From assembly GCF_016587355.1 (NCBI RefSeq), contig NZ_BNJF01000001.1, forward strand, positions 1,488,001-1,552,000: DNA of 64,000 nt, given 5' to 3'. Of this stretch, positions 19,122 through 28,661 are shown in pieces (the stretch's first letter is position 1; every line of letters begins with the position of its first letter). Made by a program: the position numbers and the translations under genes. The notes beneath the pieces were generated by a model, which was not told the origin of the DNA, made no database searches, and was given only the letters and a program-made list of their open reading frames with translations. This DNA comes from Ktedonospora formicarum (GTDB lineage: Bacteria > Chloroflexota > Ktedonobacteria > Ktedonobacterales > Ktedonobacteraceae).

Positions 19122-20273
19122 TTATTGGGGTTGGTACACCCGAACGTAATCGACTGACATTTTCTGTGGATAGGTACTACTTCCATCGGGATTACCAGGC
19201 CAGGTTCCACCGACAGCAACATTAAGAAGCAAGTAAAAGGGATGGTCATATACCCATTTTCCATGCTGCTCAACAGTTGCTCTGGTTACGGTAAAATACT
19301 TAGTGCCATCAAGGAAGAAATCAATCTGATTGGTCGTCCACTCTACGGCAAAGAGGTGATAGTCATCGGCAACGCGAGCACCACCTGGGAGGGTATACGC
19401 CCCGCCAATGCCATTCGCGCCAGAATAACCAGGACCATGCACCGTTCCATGCACCATTCCCGGCTCACGACCAATATTTTCAAAAATATCAATCTCTCCA
19501 TTATTAGGCCAACCAGCGGTATCAATGTCGTTCCCCATCATCCAGATTGAGGGCCAGATTCCCTGACCATAGGGAATCTTGATACGTGCTTCCACACGCC
19601 CATGTGTAAATTCAAACTTATGCTGCGTAATCAAACGCGCGGAGGTATACTGGCAGGTTCCATACCAACACTGATAATTGGCGGAGTTCTCTTTGCGCGC
19701 TTCAATGACCAGATTTCCGCTTCCGTCCTGTTTTGCGTTATTGTTGTTGGTGTAGTATTCCAATTCTTGATTACCCCAACCACCACCACCAACGGCAGGA
19801 GACCATTTGTTAGCATCAGGAGCAGTTCCGCTAGCACTATTGAACTCATCATTCCAGATCATATTCCAGCCAGAGGTAGGAGGTGGAGTCACAATCGCAG
19901 TTGGTGTGTTCCCTCCACCGGGATTTCCACTTGTGCTTGATGTACCATAGACCTGAAACTCAAAGAGAGAGTAGCCATACGGAGTCCCACGCTGCGTTCC
20001 ATAGAGGCGGATATAACGTCCACTGCCAGAAACTGTTAACGTTTCTGTGCCGCCTGCTCCCTGCGCGGTCGAATAGAGCGTGGTCCAGGTCGTGGCATCA
20101 TTCGAGGTCTGTAATTGGTACGCTTTACCGTAGGCGGCTTCCCAGTTGAGAACCACCCTATGAATGACCGCCCCATCTCCCAGGTCAATCTGTATCCACT
20201 GTGGATCAACAAAAGCAGTTGACCAGCGTGTATCTGCCTTGCCATCAACCGCTTTCGAGGCATTGCAGTCCAC
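19122..20273 (-). CDS. GH16 beta-glucanase with CBM32-like domain, 5' end cut off by transposon
   Basis: The product combines an F5/8-type C (discoidin, CBM32-like) domain at about residues 1-110 (AVDGKADTRWST, WIQIDLGDG, YIRLYGTQRGTPYGYSLFEFQVYG), a Gly/Thr/Pro linker and a glycoside hydrolase family 16 domain (LIWNDEF-type start, GEIDIFENIG with the catalytic EIDxxE). GH16 enzymes of this type cleave beta-1,3-glucans such as laminarin. The frame stays open upstream to 20354, including the true domain beginning (DTLISQGRPATSSS), so the annotated GTG start lies inside the domain. No signal peptide is present; the missing 5' end is the fragment at 24970-25527 beyond the transposon. Confidence 0.85.
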   Translation of the reverse strand: MDCNASKAVDGKADTRWSTAFVDPQWIQIDLGDGAVIHRVVLNWEAAYGKAYQLQTSNDATTWTTLYSTAQGAGGTETLTVSGSGRYIRLYGTQRGTPYGYSLFEFQVYGTSSTSGNPGGGNTPTAIVTPPPTSGWNMIWNDEFNSASGTAPDANKWSPAVGGGGWGNQELEYYTNNNNAKQDGSGNLVIEARKENSANYQCWYGTCQYTSARLITQHKFEFTHGRVEARIKIPYGQGIWPSIWMMGNDIDTAGWPNNGEIDIFENIGREPGMVHGTVHGPGYSGANGIGGAYTLPGGARVADDYHLFAVEWTTNQIDFFLDGTKYFTVTRATVEQHGKWVYDHPFYLLLNVAVGGTWPGNPDGSSTYPQKMSVDYVRVYQPQ

Positions 20274-20477
20274 GCACTCTGAATTGTTCTGGATAGAAGA
20301 TGAGGTCGCAGGTCTTCCCTGGGATATCAGGGTATCATCGTTGTTATCCGTACGTTAATGTGAGTGATCGAGAGGAGTCGCAGGACCTCTTTCCTGTTTT
20401 GTTTACAACATCCCTTTTTGGGTGTATTCTGCGCAGAAGAATTGAGTGGTGAAGATGTGGGAAGTGCAGGGAAGAAG

Positions 20478-21953
20478 ATGCCAACAACAAGCTCTCCAAC
20501 ACAACAGGTGAAGCTGCCTTCACAGGTTCGTCGTGTGCGTGGCCAAGCGGGCGATATCTACGAACTCATTTTTCTTGATCAACAGGATCGGATCATTGTT
20601 CCGCTCACCGAATGGTATCGTTTGCGCAAAGAGCAAGGACCGACGAGCACGAGAAGCACATACCTCGCTTGCCTTCAGTCCTACTTTGCGTTCCTCTCAG
20701 AGAGCGAGTGTCCCTGGAATGCGTCTCCAGAACGGTTGCGCCAAGCATTGATTGCCTTCCATCGGGATTCTCTCAAATGCCACGTTCGCCCCCAAAGAGA
20801 AACGGAGAGTGTTGAGATTGTCATGACTCGTGAAACGCCGCTCCGCGAGAGTTCACTCAAGGTCATGCGCGCCGCCTTACGCGATTTTTATCTGGTCATG
20901 AGAGAGGCCGGATTGTATGCGTTTGCCAACCCACTGTCCTCAGGCGTGCTTGTGGCTCTCAAACGCGACCAGGAACGCACGTTAGCGAACAAAGGGGCTC
21001 CCGACCAGGCTGGAATCCGGGAAGAGACGCATGAGCAGTCCCGGCGGCGACCGACGGCCTTTCTCCGTCAGCATCAGCCCCAGGGGTGGAAACCCGAGAT
21101 ACGCAAAGAGCTGGCTGATGTGCGTCAGGGGATTCATGCTGTGCTGGATGTTCTGCTGGAGAGCCCGGAAGTTTCGCTCCGTGAGAAAGCGGTGCTTCAA
21201 CTCTTGCAATCCACTGGAGCCAGGCTTCACGAAATTGCCTTCATGACGATCGGTGGGTATCAGAACAAGGGGGTTGCTGGCCAAGCGCAGGTCATGAACA
21301 AAGGGAGCTATGGACGCGAAGTGAAAACGATTTATTTTGCCCACAACCCTCGCGTTCAGGAGGCACTCAATGCCTATCTTGAGCAGATGAGGCCGCTGCA
21401 TGATCCAGAGGGTCGACGCCGGCTCATCGATGTTGCTCCGAACGCCTCTCTCTTTCTGACCGAACGAGGGACATCCTACTCACCAAATGTGTTTTACTGG
21501 CATTGGTATCGCCACTCCATTCCGCTGCAGGCGCTGTGTCCGGTTCGTTTCTCTCCGCATGATCTGAGACACCTCTTTGTGACAGAGTATCTGATGAAGC
21601 TCAAACTGGCGTGCGGAGCTGGCACCCAATCGTTTGATGCCGAAAAATACCTGCGCGAACGAGAGGCATTCGGCAAGACCATTATGGCCTGGCGGAGTAT
21701 TCACACGATTGATATTTACGATCAGAGTCGTGAAGGAGAAGCGATCTTTTCTGTGCTTGCAGGCTATCAACAGGATCTTGCTCAGCGTTGCTCTGCTGTA
21801 CAATCGCCACAGGTGCGGTCTGCCTCAACGCCTTGTGGAGGGGCCGAAGCTGCGTGTCTGCCCAATCAGGATGCACCTGTTGTGTGGATGCATGATGAAG
21901 AAACGCTCAACTGGATTAAGAGCATGGACCAACAGACAGGCCAGCCATGGTAA
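20478..21953 (+). CDS. tnpA: tyrosine recombinase TnpA of Tn554-type element
   Basis: The 491-residue protein is a DNA strand-transfer enzyme of the phage-integrase fold. It has an N-terminal SAM-like domain (TSTRSTYLACLQSYFAFLSE) and a catalytic domain with the first Arg (STGARLHEIAFM), the HxxR box (SPHDLRHLFVTEYL) and the nucleophile Tyr (TIDIYDQ). The position of the second His in the usual GH box is occupied by other residues (MAWRSIHTIDIY). ATG 20478 is preceded by GGGAAGAAG; upstream in-frame codons look like transposon leader. It is the first gene of the element, with 25 bp before tnpB. Confidence 0.85.
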   Translation: MPTTSSPTQQVKLPSQVRRVRGQAGDIYELIFLDQQDRIIVPLTEWYRLRKEQGPTSTRSTYLACLQSYFAFLSESECPWNASPERLRQALIAFHRDSLKCHVRPQRETESVEIVMTRETPLRESSLKVMRAALRDFYLVMREAGLYAFANPLSSGVLVALKRDQERTLANKGAPDQAGIREETHEQSRRRPTAFLRQHQPQGWKPEIRKELADVRQGIHAVLDVLLESPEVSLREKAVLQLLQSTGARLHEIAFMTIGGYQNKGVAGQAQVMNKGSYGREVKTIYFAHNPRVQEALNAYLEQMRPLHDPEGRRRLIDVAPNASLFLTERGTSYSPNVFYWHWYRHSIPLQALCPVRFSPHDLRHLFVTEYLMKLKLACGAGTQSFDAEKYLREREAFGKTIMAWRSIHTIDIYDQSREGEAIFSVLAGYQQDLAQRCSAVQSPQVRSASTPCGGAEAACLPNQDAPVVWMHDEETLNWIKSMDQQTGQPW

Positions 21954-21978
21954 GTGGGCGTGCGCAAAGAGGGAAACA

Positions 21979-24242
21979 ATGACCCCAGAAGTTGACACCA
22001 GGCCTGCCAGAAGCTGTTCTGGAGAGATGCTTGATCGAGTTTCGCGATTGCATTTCAACAATCCGAAGGAGCGGGCAGATCATATCCAGGCGTTTTTGGC
22101 GTGGCTCCCACCGATGCTCAAAACCGCTCCTGGTATCGATTGGGAGCGCTTGCCAAGCAATGTCATGGGGTATCTCATTCGTGCTGCTGACCTGCCAGAA
22201 GTGGTCGCCATTACGCTTGCAATTGGCTGTGCTATGGATGGGGTGAAGCCAAAAACCTTGTATATGTATTGCATCCAGGTCACGAATCTCTTGCGGAGGT
22301 TGCGTAGGAGCTATGGAATGGCGACGCTTGCTGAGCTGACTGAGCGTCGTGTGTGGGATACATTTGTGGAGGGGAGATTGATCTCCAGTGGTGATCTCAA
22401 TATGCTCAAACGGTATGAGACGTTGGCGTGTGTCTATCAGCGACCGTACTTTGAGACGCTCTCAGAACGACAGCAGGCGTTCTGGAAGCCCTATCTTTTG
22501 CCCCGGCTCCCTCGGGGATTTTGTGAAAAACAAGCGCAGCAGCAAGCGGTGATCGCCGCCACAGAGGCCCGGCGTAAGGAACAGTCGGACATCATTGTTC
22601 CTCTGTTTCCCTTACTCGTTGAACTCGTTCAATTGCGCAAACAGGCGGCAGAACGTCTGATCAAGGAATTTCGAAGGCTTTGTGTGCTCGCCACGCGAGG
22701 AGAGATCACGCTGCCCTATCAGTTTGACTATGTGGATCGGCAGTTTTCCGTCTCAGAGCAAGCCATGACGCTGGCGGATGTCCAACTCATTGAACAGCCC
22801 GTCACGCTGATCCTGACACTCTGGAATCGGACGGAGTGGGTCAAAAGCCATCCAGACCTGTACACCAAAGACGTTCAGAGGCGTGCAGAACGACAGGTCG
22901 AGGCATATGCGCCGGGGCGCAATGCCTACTTTCTGCAGTACGAAGGACCGTCGACCTATCTGCTGTGGTGCGGTGATCTCATTGAGAAGCAACTGCTTGG
23001 TCAATCTCACGGTCACGAGATGATTGGTACGCGTCGTTCTGGAGTCATATCACCTGCCCGCGCTATTACCCAGTGGTTTCTGTGGGCGAGGAGACTCTCT
23101 GGAGCCATCCTCTTTGATCCTGAACCTCTCTACAGAGGAACACTTTTTGCTGCGGCTCTGGCAACGCTGGCTCTGACCAACGGGAGCCGCGTTAGCGAAC
23201 TCCTGCAGGTAAGTGCCTCCCGTTTTGAAACCATTGTCGTGGATGAGCTGAAGAACCAGCAGCCAACGGGCCGCAAAATGGGAGTGCTCGTCCAGAAGCT
23301 CTTGCCGAAAGGATACCAGCACGAAAGCGAGCGGCAGTTTTTTCTCATCAGTGATATGGCGGTACGCCACCTCAAGGAAATAGCGGAAATGCTTCAAGCG
23401 GCCCACGGTGGGCGCATTCCCAAGGTTTCTCCTGAGGCGTTTGGCAACAAAGCCGATGATTTGGTGGCGGAGCCATACTTGTTTCAATGGGCAGCCACCC
23501 CGATGGACGTCTGGGGCACTTCACTGCCCAGGATGTTGCTCAGCTGCTGCGTTTTCTGTTCCATGGGCTGACCCTGACCACACGGGCAGGTGAGCCTATC
23601 CGCATCGCTCCTCATCTCCTGCGACATGTCCTTGCCACGCATGCAAGAACGGCCCTGAATATTCCAGCAGAGGCGATTGCCTATCTGTTGCATCATCGGG
23701 TGAGGTGGGAAGGCTCATCAGCGGCGCTCACTATCCCCGAAGCGACTGCCTACTACAGTCGTTTACCAGTGGCACAATTACTGGCTCTCCTGTTAGAGAT
23801 GCAATCGCCACTTTCACCAGAGCAAGGGCGTTCCTACCTCCAAGCTCCTTCTCCACAAACGTTAGAGCAGATGGACGAGGCGTTGCGCACACAATTCGAG
23901 CGCTGCGGCCTGATTGGACCCACCGTTCTCGGATTTTGCAGTGCTGGCACCTGTATTCGTCCTGATAATCGGGGAATCTGTGCCAATTGCCCGTATCTGG
24001 TCCCTCATTACAGTAACCTGCTCAAGGCCAAGACGTGGCGAAGACTCTACATCCTGCAAGCCAAACTTCATGACGATCAGGGCCATGCCATCGACGCAGA
24101 GCAGGCTCGCAAGGTGGTTCAGTCTCTTGATGACGCAATTCGGATCATGGAGATTCAGATGCGTACGCGCCAGGATGGCGGCTATTTGCCGTTTGCGGAT
24201 ACGCTACCGTCGATCCAGGACGAAGAAGGAGAAGCGCTATGA
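21979..24242 (+). pseudogene. tnpB: tyrosine recombinase TnpB of Tn554-type element, one frameshift (probably intact)
   Basis: This is the second recombinase of the element, about 755 residues when joined. The catalytic residues are all readable: Arg in LTNGSRVSELLQV, HxxR in APHLLRHVLATH, His in LLHHRV and Tyr in ATAYYSRL. A cysteine cluster after the catalytic domain (CSAGTCIRPDNRGICANCPYLV) matches the zinc-binding tail of TnpB proteins. The frame changes at the C run 23498-23501; one added C gives AATPDGRLGHFTAQDVAQLL. The ATG at 21979 follows GAGGGAAACA. Its stop overlaps the start of tnpC. Confidence 0.85.
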
Positions 24243-24853
24243 CCGGTGCCCCAGGAGATCAGTATGAGCATTTGCGTGCCAATGCAGCAGCCCAAAAACA
24301 GATGACGGTTGATCGTCTCAGCAAGGCTATTTCTCAGCTAGAGACCGAGGGTCGCCCAGTCACTACCTTCACCATCAAAGAAGTGAGCGGTCTGGACTAC
24401 ATGACCTATTACCGCAATCGAGAAGCTTTCCAATTGTTTCAGGAGCACAGTACTCATTTGCGCAAGGAACGTGAACAGGCCCAGGCAAAGCAGAAGACTG
24501 CTCGCCGTGGTAGTTCGCGAAAAATGAGGAAGAGTCAGGCCGCTTTTCACGCGATCAAAGTAGCACCGCGCGACCCGCTGCTCGACTACAAGCGCCCGCG
24601 TCTGATCGAACTCTTGCATGAGGCTCGCGCTGAACGCGACGAAGCCAAACGACAACGACGCACGGAACGAGTTGAGTTCGAACAGCGTGCACAAGCAGAA
24701 CTCGCCGATGTGGAAAGGCGCTATCACAAATTACTGCAAGAGCATATGAATTGCGGAGTAAAGATAGCCCGCCTGGAAGCAGAACTCGCAGAATTTAGGC
24801 AGTTTATGGAACGATACCGCTCTTCACTTCAACGAGAGGAACAGGGATCGTAG
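24239..24853 (+). CDS. tnpC: TnpC-like accessory protein (DUF6262-like)
   Basis: The 204-residue basic protein overlaps tnpB by 4 nt (ATGA). Residues 20-70 form a helix-turn-helix-like segment typical of Tn554 TnpC/DUF6262 proteins (TTFTIKEVSGLDYMTYYRNREAFQLF), and the remaining length is a charged coiled coil (RAERDEAKRQRRTERVEFEQ, KIARLEAELAEFRQFMERY). In Tn554 the third protein influences insertion frequency and orientation; the same is assumed here. Confidence 0.8.
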   Translation: MTGAPGDQYEHLRANAAAQKQMTVDRLSKAISQLETEGRPVTTFTIKEVSGLDYMTYYRNREAFQLFQEHSTHLRKEREQAQAKQKTARRGSSRKMRKSQAAFHAIKVAPRDPLLDYKRPRLIELLHEARAERDEAKRQRRTERVEFEQRAQAELADVERRYHKLLQEHMNCGVKIARLEAELAEFRQFMERYRSSLQREEQGS

Positions 24854-24969
24854 CTCTTTGAGATCAGCAAACGCGTGCTTTTTCTCCGACAGGCGAGTTT
24901 TGTGAGCAAGGATGTTTACAACAGAGAAGAGGTTCAGCACATTCCTGCTCAAAATAAAGATGGTGAACA

Positions 24970-25527
24970 TCAACTAGAAGAAACCGTTGTATATGCCTGC
25001 AGTTCAAAGAGAGAATAGCCATACGGAGTCCCACGCTTTATCCCTTGCATACGGATATAGCGTCCGTTCCCAGAAACCGTTAGCTTCTCAGCATTACCGG
25101 CTCCATTTGATGTTGAATAGATGGTTTGCCAGGTTTTCGCATCATTGGAGATTTGAAGCTGATACGCCTTGCCATAGGCGGCTTCCCAATCCAGACTAAT
25201 ACCACAAACTGATAGAGCCTTTCCCAGATCAACCTGTATCCATTGCGCGTCGCTGAATGCGCTCGACCAGCGTGTATTCGCCTTGCCATCCACGGCATTG
25301 CTCGCAGACAGAGTATCGTTCTCCAATGAAGAAACTGTTGTAGGCCGATGAAGAGCAACATTTGTTGTGCCACAAGTTGCCGCGTTCGCGCTCGTGAAAG
25401 TTTTAAAAGACATAAGTCCACCCAAAGCGACACAGATAAGCAGCAGCAATGCCACAACTTGCCTGGGCCAGGGGAATCGAGATAGCCTATACCTGCGTCC
25501 TTTCAGGACCGGCCGCTCTGAATTCAT
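24970..25527 (-). CDS. 5' fragment of the GH16 glucanase gene: signal peptide and first CBM32-like domain
   Basis: The 185-residue fragment has a basic start and strong secretion signal (VVALLLLICVALGGLMSF to ANAA), followed by one F5/8-type C domain (NAVDGKANTRWSSAF, WIQVDLGK, SLDWEAAYGKAYQLQ, GTPYGYSLFELQAY). The domain is a close copy of that in the GH16 fragment across the transposon (GTPYGYSLFEFQVY). The frame ends just after the domain at TGA, close to the expected transposon end, so the stop is created by the insertion. The original protein would have been signal peptide, two CBM32-like domains and GH16. As it stands, the fragment could be secreted as a lone glycan-binding domain. Confidence 0.85.
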   Translation of the reverse strand: MNSERPVLKGRRYRLSRFPWPRQVVALLLLICVALGGLMSFKTFTSANAATCGTTNVALHRPTTVSSLENDTLSASNAVDGKANTRWSSAFSDAQWIQVDLGKALSVCGISLDWEAAYGKAYQLQISNDAKTWQTIYSTSNGAGNAEKLTVSGNGRYIRMQGIKRGTPYGYSLFELQAYTTVSSS

Positions 25528-26001
25528 AGCATATCCTCATTTTCAAGGCAAATAAAGGATTGAAATTTTTCTATACGCGTGTCAGGATGATCACTATTAG
25601 GAATGAGAGGCTATTTCCTCTCAGCTAGTGAAAAGCGCAATTGTTATCAAAATAATAACCTGAGCACGTAAATAATATACATAAACAGCAAATAAGTACT
25701 AGAATATCATGATAGCAATAGACAATTACATGTTCATTTTTGTCTACATAAGTCATACATATGTTTATAGAAGGTTAAAAACAACTGAGGAGCATAAACT
25801 TACCAGGTTCAGCGCTCTTCGTCCTCATGAGACGATATATCCTAAACTTGATGTAAGAGATACATCCTGCCAGCAGAGGAAGCTATCGAACAACTTGTAC
25901 ATGACTGCGGAAATTATCAATAAGTATTGACAGTATGCCTATAAGCACGCGATACTACAAAAATAGATAAGCTTCTATTCATATTTAAAGGCTAATGAGA
26001 T
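25528..26001. other. intergenic region between divergent genes
   Basis: This AT-rich region of 474 bp has no convincing gene. It holds the promoters of the glucanase fragment (leftward) and of the sensor kinase (rightward). A short open frame at 25709-25930 has no ribosome site or recognisable composition. Confidence 0.4.
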
Positions 26002-27941
26002 ATGAACTTTCGTCCCGCATGGCTAACACGGTTCTACGCGCGCCTGACGGCTGATAGAACTGGAGAGAATCTGCGCGCGACTCCAAGCTACTTCTTTCTG
26101 ATATGGCGCTGGAGCATGTGGCTCTATGCACTCGTCTTGATTGTTGGCTCAAAGCCTCCTTATACAACTCAACCAGCATATGGGGTAAGCGCAATCTTGC
26201 TCTTTGTGACATTAATCCAGACACTGGTAGTTACGCTCTATGCTCCAGTAATCCACCACCTCTTTCCACGTTTACGCCTGCCCTTCGCGCGACCAGTTAA
26301 TGAAACAAAAACGGGAGAGAGTGAGGAGCCTGTTCCGGCGGTACTGACACGTTTACGAAATCCCTATAACACTATCGCGCTCTATGCCTTTGATGTGCTT
26401 ATCTGTGGGCTCGTTACTTATTTGAGTGGACCTTTTGCCATGCACCCCTACTTTGGCACCTCTTCCCCTTTCTATCGCTATGGCATCTCCACAGCCTTCG
26501 CTGCAACTCTAGCCTATCGCTATCGGGGTGGTCTGGCAGCGGCGCTGGGATATGATCTCTTCATTGTTCTGGGCATCCGCTTTCCACCGGCCTACGCTGA
26601 TACATCGGCACCCCCAATGTCATTGATATCGCTGGCTCTCTCGTTGATACGCCAGTGGCAGCCATCGTAGCTGCCTTTATCGTCACATTGTTGGATCGTT
26701 ACATTTTGAGCCTCCAGAATGAGCAGGCCAATGTGCAACGCCAGAAGGCTCAGTTAGACCTGGGCGATGTGATCATTCACGCAGCCTACGAACGGGATCG
26801 CCTGCTGACTGAGAGTGCCGCGCAGCTACGCCAGGGCGGGCGTTTTGAGCGCCTTGCACTGGCAGTAATCGCGCGCCCGTCACAGGAGGAGATGGAGCTG
26901 ACCACAGATCATGCCCGACATCCGCTTAAAATCTATACCTCTCCACCCACGGAGGAACAGCAGGCACCACCACTCAATCAACCGCTCTTCGAGCATGTAC
27001 GCCAGGTGGGGCAAAAGTTAAGCACTATTGAATCGCCTCACCCTGGCAAATATCCACCACGCTTTCCCCACCAACTATATCTTCCCTTCGCTAAACAGGG
27101 GCAGGTACGCATGATTCTGGGTGCCGAGAGCTACCAACCTATTGATGATCAACAAGAAGACTTTCTGACTATCGCCGGAACACAACTGCTCACAGCCCTG
27201 GAAAATATCTCCCTGACTGAACAGACTATTTCGTTGACGGCTCAGGCAGAGCGAAATCGCATCGCGCGCGAGATCCACGATGGTGTAGCGCAACTGATCT
27301 ATATTCTCAAGATCAGTACCGAAACCTGTGTCGCCTATACTCAACGCCTGATCGAAGCCTCCGAGGAAGATGCAGAGATGCTCAGACCACTAGAGGATCG
27401 CCTCAAAAAGTTGATTCTGCTCTCCAAACAAGCCCTCTGGGAGACTCGCAGTTATATGTTTTCGCTGAAGCCTCTTAATCAAGAGCATCTGACTCTGCAT
27501 CAGATGCTCGAAAGTCAGCTTCGTGAGTTCCAAACAATTAGTGAGTTAAGCACCAATCTGCATATGGAGGGGATAGAGATCAACATCGACGGCGATGGTG
27601 AGCGCGCACGCCATCTTGAGCGCGTTCATGCCACGATCTTTCGCATTGTACAGGAATCGCTCACCAATGCCTACAAACATGCGGAGGCAACTCACATCGA
27701 TGTTACGCTCCGTCGGCAAGAACAAAGCATAACGGTAGAGATATGCGATAATGGCAAGGGGCTACCAGAGCCAGATCCACGCCTGGGCGCTTCCGATCAG
27801 CGCCTATATTCTGGACACGGCTTACAGGGCATGAAAGATCGTCTCGCTGAGTTAGAAGGCACACTAGATCTTCTGCCAAATGGGCAACATGGCCTTACGA
27901 TACGGGCATGGCTTCCCCTAAACAAAGGAGCACAAGGATGA
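26002..27941 (+). pseudogene. NarL-type sensor histidine kinase, one frameshift (probably intact)
   Basis: The joined protein of about 646 residues has five or six N-terminal membrane helices (residues 35-230), a GAF-like region, a HisKA_3 dimerisation helix with the phosphorylated His (RNRIAREIHDGVAQLIY) and a HATPase_c domain (QESLTNAYKHAEA, DNGKGLPEP, GHGLQGMKDRLAELEG). It senses an unknown signal and phosphorylates the regulator encoded next, with which it overlaps by 4 nt. The break is at the C run 26611-26615; one added C gives SAPPNVIDIAGSLVDTPVAAIVAAF and completes a final membrane helix. No ligand can be inferred. Confidence 0.88.
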
Positions 27942-28600
27942 GTAAGATACGCTTGATGCTTGTCGATGATCATGAGGTAGTGCGCCTGGGTATGCGCGCG
28001 GCCTTCGAATTAGAGCCAGATATCCTTATTGTAGGTGAGGCCAGCAATGGAGCGGAGGCGGTCGCTAAGGTTGGCGTGCTGGCTCCCCAGGTCATTTTGA
28101 TGGATGTACGCATGGAGAAGATGAGCGGCATCGAGGCATGTCGTGAGATCAAAAGCCTCACACCCCAGGTCAATATCTTGATGATTACCTCCTATACAGA
28201 CGACCGCGCAGCGCTAGCTTCAGCGCTGGCTGGTGCCAGCGGCTATCTCCTCAAGAATGTAAGCCGAGCAGAACTGCTCAAGGCTATTCGTCTAGTTGCT
28301 ACAGGTGTCTCACTGCTTGATACATCCAGAAAACAGCAGGCCATTCGCCTGGCTACTACAGGACTCTCAAGCCGTCCTGGGGAGGATCTCACTGAGCGCG
28401 AGCGCGAGGTCCTGGCCCTGGTGACACGCGGCAATACCAACAAGCAGATCGCGGAACAACTCTCCCTGAGTGAAAAGACAGCCCGTAACCATGTCAGTCA
28501 TATTCTAGAGAAACTAGGTCTCTCCAGACGGAGCGAGGCTGCGGCTTATGCCGTTGAACATAACTTGATCCCTCCACGCCAGAATCAAGAGCATAACTAA
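27938..28600 (+). CDS. NarL/FixJ-family response regulator
   Basis: The 220-residue protein has a receiver domain with the acidic pocket (LVDDHEVVR), the phosphorylated Asp (ILMDVRMEKMSG), Thr/Ser switch (MITSY) and Lys (LLKNVSRAEL), then a LuxR-type helix-turn-helix (LTEREREVLALVTRGNTNKQIAEQL, KLGLSRRSEAAAYA). ATG 27938 overlaps the kinase stop and has AAAGGAG upstream. It is the output of the preceding kinase. Its last codons lie in the bidirectional terminator. Confidence 0.95.
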   Translation: MSKIRLMLVDDHEVVRLGMRAAFELEPDILIVGEASNGAEAVAKVGVLAPQVILMDVRMEKMSGIEACREIKSLTPQVNILMITSYTDDRAALASALAGASGYLLKNVSRAELLKAIRLVATGVSLLDTSRKQQAIRLATTGLSSRPGEDLTEREREVLALVTRGNTNKQIAEQLSLSEKTARNHVSHILEKLGLSRRSEAAAYAVEHNLIPPRQNQEHN

Positions 28601-28661
28601 CTAGAATAAAGAACGGCGGCGTGATCTCGCTCACACCGCCGTTCTTTATTCTAGTTAGTTA
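28594..28661. terminator. bidirectional terminator containing both stop codons
   Basis: Arms 28594-28624 and 28631-28661 pair over 31 positions with a single mismatch and a 6-nt loop. The TAA of the response regulator (28598-28600) and the TAA of the convergent kinase (28655-28657) are mirror images within the stem, so both genes end in an Asn codon and TAA taken from the palindrome itself. The outer parts are T-rich in each direction. Confidence 0.85.

Larger units (their letters stand above)
20345..24970 (+). mobile_element. Tn554-type transposon, about 4.6 kb
   Basis: Three co-directed overlapping or closely spaced genes, two tyrosine recombinases followed by a short DUF6262-like protein, reproduce the tnpA-tnpB-tnpC order of Tn554. 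The unit lies between two halves of a GH16 gene on the opposite strand. Ends are estimated: the glucanase frame opens up to 20354 on one side, and the first CBM domain runs to the stop at 24970 on the other. Tn554 elements lack terminal inverted repeats and I saw none. No cargo gene such as antibiotic resistance is present. The ends may be off by about 20 bp. Confidence 0.8.

Noticed and set aside
20345..24970. Phage origin of the two recombinases
   Set aside because: No phage structural or lysis genes are nearby, and the gene order with a TnpC-like third gene fits Tn554 instead.
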